Part shown: piece by piece, positions 24,860 to 36,319 of the stretch | Numbering within the stretch: the stretch's first letter is position 1 | Layout of the letters: every line of letters begins with the position of its first letter | Assembly (NCBI GenBank): GCA_903813345.2 | Contig: CAIIXF020000011.1 | Coordinates: 2,812,571 to 2,876,570, forward strand | Origin: Owenia fusiformis | Lineage: Eukaryota > Annelida > Polychaeta > Sabellida > Oweniidae | DNA length: 64,000 nucleotides | Direction of reading: 5' to 3' | The notes under the pieces: model-generated | The model's input: only the letters and a program-made list of their open reading frames with translations | Databases searched by the model: none | What the model was told of the DNA's origin: nothing | Translations under genes and position numbers: made by a program

Positions 24860-26076
24860 ACAAACGCAGATTATAATTGAAAGACAGGTTCTTTAAAAAT
24901 GCCTTTAAAAGTGCCGTTACTACTAACAAGATATATAAAATTGACTAGTAAATATGTAATTGTATACCAAAGAAACGATTACGTAATCATGAGATAATGT
25001 TACGTAATGACAGCGCAAAATCATGATTATGCAACCTTATATAATCATTAATCTTTGGGATAAGAGCCCAAAAACAAGTATACTCGTGAACGGAGTTTAA
25101 ATAAAAAGCTCTGTGAACGATAGTATACGCCGTTCCCCAAATGAGGCGATTGTCGTCTAATGTCTAGTTGCTTGTAATATCCACGGTTCTTGTACAAAAA
25201 ACGATGTATACTAGTACAAACAAATTATTTTTTGAAACATTCCTAGGCCAGAGCAAGATGCATGAATAGTCGCGTAACATATTCAGGAAACCTTGGCAAC
25301 GTTGGGTAAATAGAAAATTATGGATAGCAAAATGAACACCGTTAATTCCAGCTCGTCGAATAGTTCAATATGTGTAATGACTAAATCAGAAGCCAAGAAA
25401 GTTTCTATAATTAAAACATGAACTTGGATATTCTGTATTCGGAATTAAAGCACCATTCATGATTTATTAGATCGTGTCTTACTTCAAATAAATAGTGCCA
25501 GCCGTAATACCGTTTCGTATTAAGGACAAGATTAGGTAGAGCCCCGAGATACATTTATTATCGTTTATATACAATGGCTGTGATGAATCTGACTTGTATG
25601 TTTCTTTATCGTTATCCCGTGAATACATCATCATTATTTGAAGTAACGACCATTGATTTTGTATATGTATTTATACCCGATGCATCACATTAACCCATAG
25701 CAATCAGAAGGTACTGTATCAAAGGGCGTCAACAAGGACGAGTGTCTTTAAGGCCCTATACTAGCCCCCGAGATATTTTGACTAAATTGTACAGGATATA
25801 CAAGAATGAACTTTGTTTGGTAATCAAATTTTAGAAATCAGGTCATTCTATCCTTTGTAACTCGTGACAATCAAAAGATTTCGAGAGGCGTCAACATCGA
25901 TGCCGATTTTTGCTGTTGAGGTAGAGCATATATAATAGTAAGGTTAAGCTACATGTTTTTACGTAAACGTGTAGATAAATTATCCTCGAGGGATTAGGTC
26001 TCCCATTTGTAGTATTTACTTGTGCGATTCAGTATAAAGTTGTAATGTATTTTTGTAATTATGTTTCTGAACAAAT
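24860..26076. other. Non-coding stretch
   Basis: No gene recognised and no ORF above 60 codons. Short palindromic 'attacgtaat' type motifs lie near 24978-25010. Confidence 0.4.
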
Positions 26077-26081
26077 CAACT

Positions 26082-26489
26082 CACGCGGTACAAACTTCGA
26101 CCGTTAATTTGAATTTTTGACCTACCGGACGTTTGAAAATCAAGGATTACGAGTCTCGTACTGCACCGTTTTTCTTCAAACTTGTTCCATTCAAAGCATA
26201 ACAAAAATCCCTTTCTGTTGGTACATTATTCTCTTAAACAGAGTCCCTACTTCCAGCGGCATTTTGGTCCCCAGCTGTAAGAAGGCCTTCTAACAGCTGG
26301 GGACCAAAACGCTGCTAGAACGAGGGACTCTTTACAATAAAGTAATGCACCGACAGAAAGGCAATTTTGTTTTGCTTTTAATGGTATGCAATTGAAGAAA
26401 AACGGTGTAGTATGAGACTCGCAATCCTTGATTTTCGAGCATCTGGTAGGTCAAAAATTCAAATTAACGGTCGAAGTTTTTACCGCGTG
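26082..26489. mobile_element. Foldback MITE, 408 bp, with 5-bp target duplication CAACT
   Basis: The two ~200-bp arms are near-perfect complements and meet without a loop at 'gaaggccttc' (26281-26290). That is exactly the midpoint of the interval. The termini are CACGCGGTA...TACCGCGTG. CAACT directly precedes the left end (26077-26081) and directly follows the right end (26490-26494). The inner arms hold 'ttttggtccccagctg' and its complement. There is no internal coding sequence. The 75-codon ORF at 26428 runs out of the right arm and is not a gene. Confidence 0.92.
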
Positions 26490-26494
26490 CAACT

Positions 26495-27414
26495 GTAAGG
26501 GGGCAAACTGTTTTAAAGTTAATGGTATTATACGCATAAGTACACGTTTCTTTCATTATTTTCATACTTTGTATTTAACAGATTGTTGTCTGAGCTTTTG
26601 TCACCCTGTCGACGAATTATCATCCTCCGATCACATGACCTGCTTAGGAAGATGACGAATTATTTGATTTGTAGGAATTTGTTATCTTCTCCATTTATTC
26701 CTTCTGAGATAAAACTATAAATCTGGTTTCTAAGATAAAACGAGCTTTATATTTTAATGGAACGACAAAATGTGAAAACCGAATTTATCACTATTTTAAG
26801 AAAGCATAAATCAAGGCGACTCTAATATAAAGGAGGGTACTTATAGCGAGCCAATCATCATAAATATGTCAAAAACAGATACCACTGGAAATCACTGAAA
26901 CCTGATTTGGTGTTCTAAGATAAAATCTCGCCCCATGGGGTACATATAAGAACCTACTGGACACTCAGTTATTAGTCGATATATTTGTAAAGAAATCAAT
27001 TATACAGAGAATGAAGTGTTTTATCTTAATATAAGATCTGTCCTAAGATTTGGCAAGAAACTCTGATTTGGTGCATCGTTTGATGAGATTTCTGAAATCA
27101 ATCAATTGGCCTTTGCTTTGGGAATATAGCTTGATTTGCTTATGATAGAATAAAAATCTCGTGTCATTATTTAACCAAATATACCAGGGGCTTGTAAATA
27201 GAAAGTGTCGATAATACTCATCTAACGATACGTGAAATATTATTTTAACGCCAATAGTTGACGATTGTATGATCTAAATATGGAAAGTTCCCAGAGGCTG
27301 TTTCTAAATTAGCACATTGTCATAATAAAAGGCAATTAAGAAACATTAAATAGTATTAGCTGATAATGCGCAGCATACGGTGATGCTATTAGTTTTGATA
27401 ACATCAAGGTATCA
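26495..27414. other. Non-coding stretch with weak internal repeats
   Basis: Phrases such as 'ctgatttggtgttctaagat' and 'aaatctggtttctaagataa' recur at irregular spacing between ~26705 and ~27090. This suggests a very old repeat. No gene. Confidence 0.4.
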
Positions 27415-27452
27415 AGCAATATGTAAGCACAAGCACCTGGAGGGAAAGAAAA
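27415..27452 (+). mobile_element. Dispersed repeat family 'A', head fragment
   Basis: Only the head of the family is present ('aatatgtaagcacaagcacc', then 'gagggaaag'). It is truncated where another dispersed repeat follows. Confidence 0.5.
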
Positions 27453-27491
27453 AAACGGATTATCAAGCAATCATATGGAACGTTCGGGAAT

Positions 27492-27635
27492 TTGGTGATT
27501 CAATTAGAGACGTCCTCTTCACATTCGTGGTACCCTCGGCAGACTTCGTTTGCAAAGAAAGGCTTCGGCAATCTTCGGCAATCTCCGGTTTTTCTTGAGG
27601 TATCTTCGGTTGATTGCCAAAAGTCGACACCCGTC
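27492..27635 (-). repeat. Dispersed repeat 'B', copy 1 (minus orientation)
   Basis: Read on the minus strand this ~140-bp block has 'cgacttttggcaatcaac', 'gaagatacct', 'ccggagattgccgaagattg', 'ccgagggtacca', 'gaatgtgaagagg' and 'acgtctctaattg'. The same ordered blocks occur on the plus strand at 36081-36212. The ORFs of 72-77 codons crossing it are incidental. Confidence 0.85.
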
Positions 27636-28325
27636 TTTAAATGACGCGGTTCTTATATCACCAGGATACACACATACGGAAACAAAGCCAATGTACGAGG
27701 AGAGGCCCATTAATCTTTGGATACCCTGTTGTAAACTCATATTAAAAGCCATCGAAGAAAAAGTCTGCGTTGTTTAAACTTTGTATTAGAAATGTAAATC
27801 AAGAACAGGGATCTCCTCTATTTCCTATCTAGATTCTAGAATTAATGTGTTTCACCTGCAACGCTATATATTTCTCTTTTTCTGCATTACCAACACATCA
27901 CTCTCGATTATTTAGGGATAAACTTTCAGACAAGGTAAACATAGAGATGTAGATATAGTTAAATATAATAGGTCTAATTTCCTTTCCTGAAATGAAAATC
28001 GAATAAAAATCTGAAATTGTAAATCAGATGTTTTATTCAACCTTATGCATTTCAATCATTATGGTATTTGTAAATGATTTAATTTCATGTTGTAAGTGCA
28101 TAAAAAAGAAAACCTTAATTTGATTAGCTAAAATAAGACCGGTTGTTCCTTTTGGAAACTCACTAATATGTACATGTCTAACAGGCTTTGTATAAAAAAC
28201 CTCCCACCTCATACCCACCTACCCACGTACGTGGGACATGAAACAGTCTTTGAAGGGTTCAATTTTAAAGATCTTAGTTTATTAAATCTTAGTTTATGAT
28301 GAATTATAGATGCATTTGTAATGAC
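27636..28325. other. Non-coding stretch
   Basis: No gene. A perfect 14-bp palindrome 'cccacgtacgtggg' occurs at about 28212-28226, of unknown meaning. Confidence 0.4.
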
Positions 28326-28326
28326 C

Positions 28327-28392
28327 CTTGATAGCAAGTTGCTACTACATCCCAGCTGGGTTCGATTCCCACTCGGGGCATCGGATTTGGCA
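28327..28392 (+). mobile_element. tRNA-like 3' half, possible SINE head or tRNA pseudogene
   Basis: 'gctgggttcgattcccactc' followed by 'ggggca' has a T-arm with a perfect B box (GGTTCGATTCC) and a G-rich 3' acceptor-like end. The matching 5' acceptor strand, D-arm and anticodon arm are not recognisable, so this is not a functional tRNA. A tRNA-derived SINE or pseudogene is the likeliest reading. Confidence 0.35.
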
Positions 28393-28836
28393 CACTTTCT
28401 TTCAATTTCTTTTTCAAAGTTCTCAATGGTAATGCATGTTGTTTTAAATTATTATGTCACCCAATCACAGTGATAATTGGAGACATATAACCTTCTGTAC
28501 AACCCCACAATATGAAAGGTCATTTATAATTCGAATGTCTACACTATGGGGTGAAAGTGAAATATACGTGTTGGAGAGAACTTGTACTTGAACGTGTCAT
28601 CTTGACATTAGTCTCTCTTCGTATTATTTTCGTGCCTTAATGAGAATGAAGGTATAAGGTAAATAGCTGTCGTAGGCTCCCTGAAAGAAAATTCGAGGGG
28701 AGACAGAGGGGCTATGATTTTACACTTCTTCTCTGAAAAAAAACGTGTAGCTTAAACTCCCTGTTTCATCATGGGAAATCATGGCCTTCTATTAGCTTCA
28801 CACTAGTAGTATCATTAGTATGATATTTCTGGTTAA

Positions 28837-29028
28837 ATATATAAGCACAAGTGACAAAGGGAAAGGACCAAAAGTTGTAATGGAACTTAGCAAGAAAAAG
28901 CAAACTCTAAGTGCATACCAGTCAAGAAAAACAAACCCCATATAGCCCAAAACCATGATCTAACGTGAAAAGAAACAATATCTAATAATACCCCCTTTCA
29001 GTCTCCCCCTTTCCCCCACCATTCAAGA
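28837..29028 (+). mobile_element. Dispersed repeat family 'A', near-full copy
   Basis: This is one of the best copies: 'atataagcacaagtgacaaa', 'gggaaaggaccaaaa', 'agcaagaaaaagcaaactct', 'agaaaaacaaaccccatata', 'gcccaaaaccatgatctaac', 'gtgaaaagaaacaatatcta', and a pyrimidine-rich tail ending 'cccccaccattcaag'. A gata microsatellite remnant follows at 29033-29055. Confidence 0.8.
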
Positions 29029-29055
29029 ACCAATAGATAGATAGAAGATAGAAAG

Positions 29056-31555
29056 ATGTGGTGAGTATCAAAATGCCATGTTGACTCTCGACTCAAACAT
29101 TGTGATCTTAATGAAAAACTCGCCTGTAGGTACAAGGTGGCTTTTCAATGATGTTTGTATCAGTGTAACATTCATCCATCCGAAACACAAACAAACTCAT
29201 CTGATTGAAGCATACCAAATGTAATGACAACTCAACCGATGAAACATCAAGCTGATTACGAAAATGCAGATATGAGAAACACAGATGCACGCATGATGTG
29301 AATTTCTAATACAATTATAATACACCGATGGTATCATTATCATAAACAGGTAAGATCAAGCCAAAAAGGGTACCATGACAAAACACACCTCTACAAATAA
29401 ACATCTAGTTATAAACCGCCACTTTGTGTGCTAAAAATGATTACAAACACCTAGATAGCAAATACAAATAGAACCACACTTACTAGCCATAAGAAAAACA
29501 AACCTAAATGTTCCAACTTTGATCGAAAGCATGTTTATCATCTACTAGTATAGGCCATCAATGGCAATGCCATTCTTGTTCGAATCTAGACACGAATCCA
29601 TTGGTTGATGATTTGTATTTCGCAGTGAAAGATCGACTGATGAAAAACCTGTGAAACAAAACAGCTATGTACACAAACCAAAGTATTGCAACCTGACGAA
29701 GGTAATTTACAACATCGGTGCCGCAGTAATTGTACTTACCCTGGACACCCACTCAAGGAACGGTCGTGCTTCATTTAATATATTGCTTTAGAATGACATT
29801 TCTCTTCACTACTAATGAGCTTGACTTTCATTGTCAACTTATATTCTGTCTTGTAATCTATGCATCAACATTGGCTATTTAGGCATAATGTGATTGAGAA
29901 TCCATTATACCTCACATCCTCGATCTTAACGTCGCTAAAATCGAACTATAATGACATCGACATTATTTAACAATTCTTAGATTATAGCTTGATTAAAGGG
30001 CCGGGTTGATCTGATGCGTTCAATCATAAAAATGAAAAAGCAAAGGGGCATAATGGCAAAATAAACTCTTGATATAAAAATAGATATCAAAGGTGCTTAT
30101 ACTTACCAGACTTTAAATTATCTCAATGGAAATTAAACAGTGAATTGTTTTACAGTTTCCGACAGGTTTATCTTACTATATTACCTTGGCATGTTGAGAC
30201 TGCAGGTACTGCTAATGGATGATTATTATACACTTACACAATGCGGCGAACATCCTTAGTAATCAGCTTCAAGGAAAACACTATTGTATAACACAAAATC
30301 GTATTGACGTTAAACAGAACGAGGTGAGTCGAAGTCACCCTATTACAAGAGCCATTCACTTGCTATAATCACTTCCTTTCTGAAAGCATTGGATTATTGA
30401 ATTTTGCATAATTCGTACAAAAACGTTACTTGCCTTGGGTAAACATATTATGTTTGCAATAGCACCAATTGAAGAGAGTTTACTCTTTTTGATGTTAGTT
30501 CATATTAAGTTATCCGTCGTATGTTCAGAAATTAATGGCTTCCTGATCAGAGTTGCACATTTTCAGGAACGCATAACTCATTTATACATGGTCCACATCT
30601 TTCAGGTTCGCATAAAGATTGCATAAATGATCAACATTTGTAAAATTTGTAAATTTTCTTACCAGGTACATCTAACTCATTCAATTCATCGTCTACATAT
30701 TTCACATCTTTACACATACATTACATACATGTACAACTGTACCTTAATTTGTTCAATTTGGAAATGTAAATGTTTCTGATTATATGAAACTACCTTGATA
30801 TCATGCGCGTAGAGACTTGTTATAAACTACTTGATGACGAGGCTCTCTTCAAGAAGCAAAGACGAGCGAATGCAAAGGGTCCTACCTCGAGGGCGTACAA
30901 ATCTTTTCTACAGGATCAAAAGAGAGGATTTGATAGCATCATGTGTTTTTGATGATTCTGCTCAAGGGGTTTGATTCACTGCAATTACAAACAAACATAC
31001 CTCAGCAAGGATTACATTAAGTCGTCTTGCTTTCACTTGTTTACGAGATTGAATGATAAATACCTTGTTTCCTCGTAGAATGTAAAGAAGAGATTTATTT
31101 AAGATAATTATTTAGGATAATTGTTAGTTCTTTGATGCCCGTTCACTTAATGCTTACGTTGCTTTCTAATGGGAGTCACTATGAGGGATATAATTGAGAA
31201 ACGCACTCAATAAATCAAAGCTTATTTATTTATATCGGAAAGAAGCGAAATCCTGCATTAAGATTTATGACAAAGACAGGTTCCTGCTTTATAAAACAGC
31301 ACACGTAGTGATTGCGAATTCATATTCAAAATTGTCTATCGTTGATTATAAGGTCAAATTGCTATTCACTGTCGTAAATTAACTAGTCTTGCACTGTAAT
31401 TAGCGTAGTGATGCGTCCTGTGTTTAATGATAATAACACTAGAAAGAATATCTTAGACGTGATCTAGACTTTATATTATGACTGCTTCTTTGTCATGCAT
31501 ATGGGACAATCTGTGATATCTTCGATTCTATTTATGGCTCAAGGTCATTTCACAA
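29056..31555. other. Non-coding stretch with one family 'A' fragment
   Basis: No gene recognised. A fragment of family A ('gccataagaaaaacaaacct' and 'ccaactttgatcgaaagc') lies at about 29483-29532. ORFs of 60-64 codons carry no motif. Confidence 0.45.
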
Positions 31556-31970
31556 CTATGATGACGTTGATTTTCCATTTTCTATTTATGGTAAGGCGGT
31601 CGACTCTTTCTTATATGTGGTAGGGGGATTTCTTCTATTTTATATGGTAAGAGGGTGATTTCTCATATAAATGATAAATGAACGCTTCTTCATATATAAC
31701 AATTGTAAGAGAGTTATTTTCATCTATATTGTATGGGATAATCTTTAAGAATGACATTGTCATGATTTCTCACATATACATCAAAGCGTGATTAGTGAAT
31801 TATATGATCAATGTGGTTTTTCATAAATATGGTAAGATGGTGATTTTTATCTGTTGTCACGACTCCTTACATAGTAAGCGGGTGATTTCCTTTTTATATG
31901 ATGAATGTGGTCCATCATAAATATGGTAAATAAAAGTCATAATTCTTCATTTTAAAGTGGTGATTTCGTG
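31556..31970. repeat. Degenerate ~35-45-bp tandem repeat
   Basis: Recurrent phrases 'tatggtaagagggtgatttc', 'catatataac/catataaatg' and 'cataaatatggtaagatggt' repeat irregularly across ~400 bp. The array is much decayed, and I cannot fix the unit boundaries by eye. Confidence 0.55.
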
Positions 31971-32837
31971 TGAACTGCAAACACAAAATCAATAGGATAT
32001 ATATCATATCATATATGACTTATTGGGCAACCAATTTTATTCCATCATGCAAACCATTAAATCTCATTCAGTGAGCGAAACAATTTTCTTTGCAAAATGG
32101 CAGAGCATACATTTCTGTTTGGAACATGTGTTAATTTGTGGGAAATGATTTTAAAGCAATTCATATTTACATAAAAAAGTTTGCACCAAAGTCTAAAGGT
32201 TGCGCAGGTTACAGTCCATTATGAGTTGAAGCATTTTTTGGGTGATGATTTGAGATCGAAATGATAGAGACAGTTAGATAGACCTCGTGTTTTTTTAATT
32301 TTATGATACTTTCATTGTGTATGTATTGCCTTAATCACCAAGCCGCCAGGACCTTTGAATTCTGATACCCATCACATATTTTGCCTTAGACTAAAAAGAA
32401 ACTAATACAAGGCCATGATTTATCATGATGGGACCTTGTCCTTTATCTAATATCTGTGCAAGACCTGGTTTCGTTTTTAAAGGAACTTATATTATGGATA
32501 CCTCTCGCCTGACAATTTAATCGTAACTCTGACAGATTCAACCTTTAAGCTATCTGTAATCTCGCTTCCGTTGTATTTAATTTATCAAAATGACCATCAT
32601 GTCAATGATATATCTGATATATTGTCAATATAATAAATATATCACTAATCGATTTCTAATCCCCGTTTGTCCTTTTCCGATACCAATCACACTTGCAACC
32701 TGTTGCAGTGTTGCTGTATCTTAAAGTATATTATTAATTGATTGGCGTGATATAGATACCCAGATGAGCGAATAAACACATTTTATAAAACTGTTGTAAT
32801 TATAAAATAATCAATCATTTTGTTTCCTGTTTTACAG
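31971..32837. other. Upstream region of the GPCR
   Basis: No coding exon is seen. The sequence ends in a pyrimidine-rich tract and acceptor-like 'cctgttttacag' (AG at 32836-32837). This could be the 3' end of an intron preceding a non-coding leader exon. The matching donor and first exon cannot be identified. Confidence 0.35.
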
Positions 32838-33374
32838 AAAGGCGTGTAGCTGTTGGAGAAAACTGAAATAGCAGAGATTGGATTTAATTGTACAGCTGCT
32901 GGATATTCTATGAAGCCGTATCAAGTGTGAGGACCATTGGATATCAATGGGGAAGTACCTTGTGTATAATATAACCAATAATCGTTTATATCATTGAAAC
33001 TGAATCAAATATAACTACTGGATATTTAGCAGCGCAGAAGCTGTATCAAATATAACTACTAAGTATTTAGTTTCGATGAAACTGGATTAAATATAACTAC
33101 TGGATATTCAGTAAAGTAAAGAAGCTACAAAATATACTACTGAATATTTCATATTGCAGAGACTGTAAATAAAAACTTTTTGATATTTGGTATCACAGAA
33201 CCTGTATCAAATATAACTATTGGATATTTACGATCGTAGAAATTGAGGCAAATATCACCACACGTCAACAACTGTATCAATAGCGTTGTTGAACATTGGA
33301 GATCGGGATGATTTGAATCAATCCGTGAGTCCTCTGAGACGTATTTACTAAGAGCATCCGAAGGGACTAACACA
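32838..33374 (+). promoter_or_regulatory. Putative GPCR leader exon with upstream ORFs
   Basis: Between the candidate acceptor and the GPCR start lie four short ORFs: 32910-32930 (6 codons plus stop), 32947-32997 (16), 33076-33090 (4) and 33308-33316 (2). If this leader is transcribed, they would be expected to lower initiation at the main ATG. An in-frame TGA at 33309-33311 blocks any upstream extension of the receptor frame. Transcription of this region is inferred from the splice-like site only. Confidence 0.4.
32996..33260. repeat. ~41-bp tandem repeat in the GPCR leader
   Basis: Six to seven copies start at about 32996, 33037, 33078, 33121, 33159, 33198 and 33239. The unit resembles 'gaaactgtatcaaatataac' + 'tactggatatttagtatcgc' + 'a'. 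Copies 1-3 are the best conserved. Confidence 0.85.
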
Positions 33375-34418
33375 ATGGCAGAGCTTACGTATGAAATATC
33401 CAGTAATGAACTGGCCAATAATACTGACTGGAAGTACACTGATGGGAACGGAACAGAGTTCAATTTGGACTCGTTCTTGGGACTAAACGAGGATAAAGCC
33501 CCTGTTATCGTCTTCGTCGTTATCTCAACTGTCCTTTGTTTACTGAGTGCGGGGGCGAATCTCCTCTCTATGATAGCAATTCAGCATATTCCTGGAAATT
33601 CCACACCTATACATATGCTTTATATTAATTTAGCCGTTGCGGACATGATGGGTGCCGTAGCTACGTTTGTGTCCCAAATCGGAACACGCATAAGCTTTAA
33701 TTGGGTCAGGGATATCCCTACGTTGAACGTGTTGGGACACACGGATGCCGTCGGGTTCGTCTTGCTCGTGTTCTTCTATTGTGGCAGTGCATTTACGCTC
33801 CTAATCTTCTCTATACTTCGCTATGTCGCCATAGCATACCCACTTAAGTATAGCGCTATTTTCACAAAGAAGAACATCTTTGTCTTTGTCACAATCTGTT
33901 GGATAGTTTCTGCAGTGATTAGTGCACCGGGACTCTGTGGTATCATATTTAAGAGGAATCCCCACTGCAAGCCGTGGAATTACGTGTGGCCTTGTATTAT
34001 CGGGGGTGTGTTCATCGCCGTCGTTGCGTTATATGCTCGCGTCTCCCGGGGCCTATGGAGTCGATCAAATAGTGCCGTTTCGGAGCACCAAGCGGATGAC
34101 AATTACAAGGCCTTTGTTACCACCCTCATTCTCACCAGCACGCTTCTAATTTCCATGCTGCCGTTCGTAATTTTCAAAATTCTGCGATTACACGCCGAGC
34201 AGACAGACAAAATAACTCCATTTGTATTCAACAATTTCATCTGCTATTTACCATATATTAATTTCCTTTCGGACCCGCTGGTATACGGCGCAAGGACACG
34301 GGACGTTCGGGAGGGCTACAAGCACCTCCTACAAAGCATGGGACTAAACAAGGAGTACGATAGGCGCCTTCAGGATGGTATTTCAGCAGCAAAGCAAACG
34401 GAGGATACTGGGGTCTAA
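33375..34418 (+). CDS. Class A (rhodopsin-like) G protein-coupled receptor, MECA-like orphan
   Basis: This is a complete intronless frame of 347 residues with seven hydrophobic segments, presumably a plasma-membrane receptor signalling through G proteins. Landmarks: N-glycosylation sequons N15 and N25 in the N-terminus; GAN62 (1.50) in TM1; LAVAD90 (2.50) in TM2; LRY148-150 at the end of TM3; W176 (4.50); Y220 (5.58); P263 (6.50); DPLVY300-304 in TM7; then a basic helix 8. The residue at 3.25 is D124, not cysteine, and position 5.50 (V212) is not proline. Together with DPxxY, this resembles the melanocortin/EDG/cannabinoid/adenosine group. LRY instead of D/ERY and SMLP instead of CWxP are unusual. 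The start is fixed by an in-frame stop 66 bp upstream. The coding region is clearly richer in G+C than its flanks. The ligand cannot be inferred. Confidence 0.95.
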   Translation: MAELTYEISSNELANNTDWKYTDGNGTEFNLDSFLGLNEDKAPVIVFVVISTVLCLLSAGANLLSMIAIQHIPGNSTPIHMLYINLAVADMMGAVATFVSQIGTRISFNWVRDIPTLNVLGHTDAVGFVLLVFFYCGSAFTLLIFSILRYVAIAYPLKYSAIFTKKNIFVFVTICWIVSAVISAPGLCGIIFKRNPHCKPWNYVWPCIIGGVFIAVVALYARVSRGLWSRSNSAVSEHQADDNYKAFVTTLILTSTLLISMLPFVIFKILRLHAEQTDKITPFVFNNFICYLPYINFLSDPLVYGARTRDVREGYKHLLQSMGLNKEYDRRLQDGISAAKQTEDTGV

Positions 34419-34553
34419 GGCGATATATACCACGGCAATCATAATGACATTTTGTCAGACAGAGGAGATGCATAAGAATACCGAACATAGTTTTTTGACA
34501 GACAAGCATAAATCATGCAGAGAAACATGCAGGTTGATTTCAATTAGCCAAAA

Positions 34554-34559
34554 AATAAA
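34554..34559 (+). terminator. Candidate polyadenylation signal AATAAA for the GPCR
   Basis: A canonical hexamer ~136 bp after the stop codon, in the context 'ccaaaaaataaattacg'. The position is plausible for a short 3' UTR. AT-rich DNA gives such hexamers by chance. Confidence 0.4.
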
Positions 34560-34569
34560 TTACGTTTTA

Positions 34570-36075
34570 GACCTGTTGATGTTATAGCAATTTAGTAGAT
34601 CATAACTTATCCTGCTTCACTAACTCAGGTCTACAGCAACCTTCTCACCAGTTCAATCTATTTCACAGTAGGCATGTTCACCAAGCCTTCACAACCACCG
34701 GTATGTTTATCACTTGAGATAACTCGTATCATATCACTGTTCTCATTGGCACGTATGACTAGCTTGATACGAGTTACATTTCACATATTCTGCACTTGCA
34801 TGCTCAGAATGTTAACATTAATGTAAGTTGTTAAACTCAATTAACAAGAGTTCACATGATCACTAGTAATTTGTTAACCATCGCACTGGTTTGTTTTACT
34901 GGCGTCTCCTCTGTAATTTAATTGATATATCGCAAGGTATATAACACCTTAGATCTCCGTACGCTTCGCTTGTCACCTCTGCACGGGTCATTTAACCCGC
35001 GAATGACACCTTGGATGCACCTCGGATGTCATCATCACGTTCCAATGACGTCACTGATTTACGTTCCTCAGAGAACAGGACACTCCAAATGTTGAAACAC
35101 CAACACGCATGCCCAAGATGTCGTCAAGTGCAAATATGATTTATGTTGTTAGGAAAAGTCGCACATCTTCGATTCTCTAGATATAGAGTGTCACAAACAT
35201 GACCTGCAAGATAAACGTTGCTATGACACCCACAATAATTTGTGTAAAATTAGAGGGAATTGGTGGGTGTCGAGCTTATAAATGCGAAGACGAATGGGTT
35301 AAAACGTGCTACTGAAGTTAGCGCACTTTCAAAATATCTGTAGTGAATGGTGATAACAGCATCAATTGAAGTGAAGAAACCATTCGATTGTGAATTCGGA
35401 GCAAAGATATATGGCCTCAAATAAGCGATAATCCTAAGATGAAGGTGGTGAACCACATGACGCGTTTTACTCCAGTGCGTTCATTGATTACATCCCCGGG
35501 CAAATGCATCGAAGCAAATACATTTCGTGTTTGTCAAATGATGACACGCCGATTATCTAATGAAGGAACAATGTGCTTCATTTGTCACAGAGCGAATGGC
35601 AAAAAGCTTATATAATGAGTAAATCTAGGCTGTGTTAAGTTATTAGGTGCATTCTATCCTTTATAGTGCAGCGTGTAGCATGATTCCTGAGGGCCAATTC
35701 TGACACGAAAAAGAGGATTGGGCATGATCATTTTCTGTTAAACATTGAGAACATTTCATTCCTTCATATGTTACGAATTATGTCCAATAATATTTAGGTT
35801 TAAATCCCCGGGTTTTAAATCTCCAGATATCATTATTGCACTGGATGAAATACTAACTGACATATTTTCATTTTGACTCTTTTTAAGTTGGAAATAAAAA
35901 TATTAGTCAGGAGTTCGAGAATAAAGTCATAGGCCACTCGTTTGCACGTTAAAGTTGATGTCCTCTAAACTAATGTACTTACGGATAACAGCACATACTA
36001 AAATTACCTCCAGAATTATTAAAACATGGTACTTTCTCTTGATTTTGTTCTCGAGGTCACAACTAATTATTTCTC
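34570..36075. other. Non-coding stretch downstream of the GPCR
   Basis: No exon or recognisable repeat is seen. The 68-codon minus ORF at 35250-35456 has no motif. Confidence 0.4.
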
Positions 36076-36080
36076 ATGGG

Positions 36081-36212
36081 GTATCGACTTTTGGCAATCA
36101 ACTGAAGATACCTGAAGAAAAGCCGGAGATTGCCGAAGATTGCCGAAGCTTTTCTTTGCAAACAGGTTAGCCGAGGGTACCATGAATGTGAAGAAGACGT
36201 CTCTAATTGGTC
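36081..36212 (+). repeat. Dispersed repeat 'B', copy 2 (plus orientation)
   Basis: Matches the complement of 27492-27635 block by block ('cgacttttggcaatcaactg', 'attgccgaagattgccgaag', 'gagggtaccatgaatgtgaa', 'gacgtctctaattgg'). A further GC-richer piece follows to ~36320 with 'cggttgtaaggcttactttc' and 'cggttgtatggcctaccgtc' in tandem. The 95-codon minus ORF here is incidental. Confidence 0.85.
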
Positions 36213-36319
36213 CAAAATAGAGGCTCGGCATTCTCCGTCAGATTGAATCGGCAAAATTCGGTTGTAAGGCTTACTTTCGGTTGTATGGCCTACCGTCGGC
36301 TGCATGGCCCAACCTCGAT

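Noticed and set aside
28327-28392. Functional tRNA gene
   Set aside because: Only a T-arm and a 3' acceptor-like end are visible; no complementary 5' end, D-arm or anticodon stem.
33149-33463. 104-codon minus-strand ORF overlapping the GPCR start
   Set aside because: It reads the complement of the leader repeat and the first GPCR codons. No motif; the plus-strand receptor explains the region.
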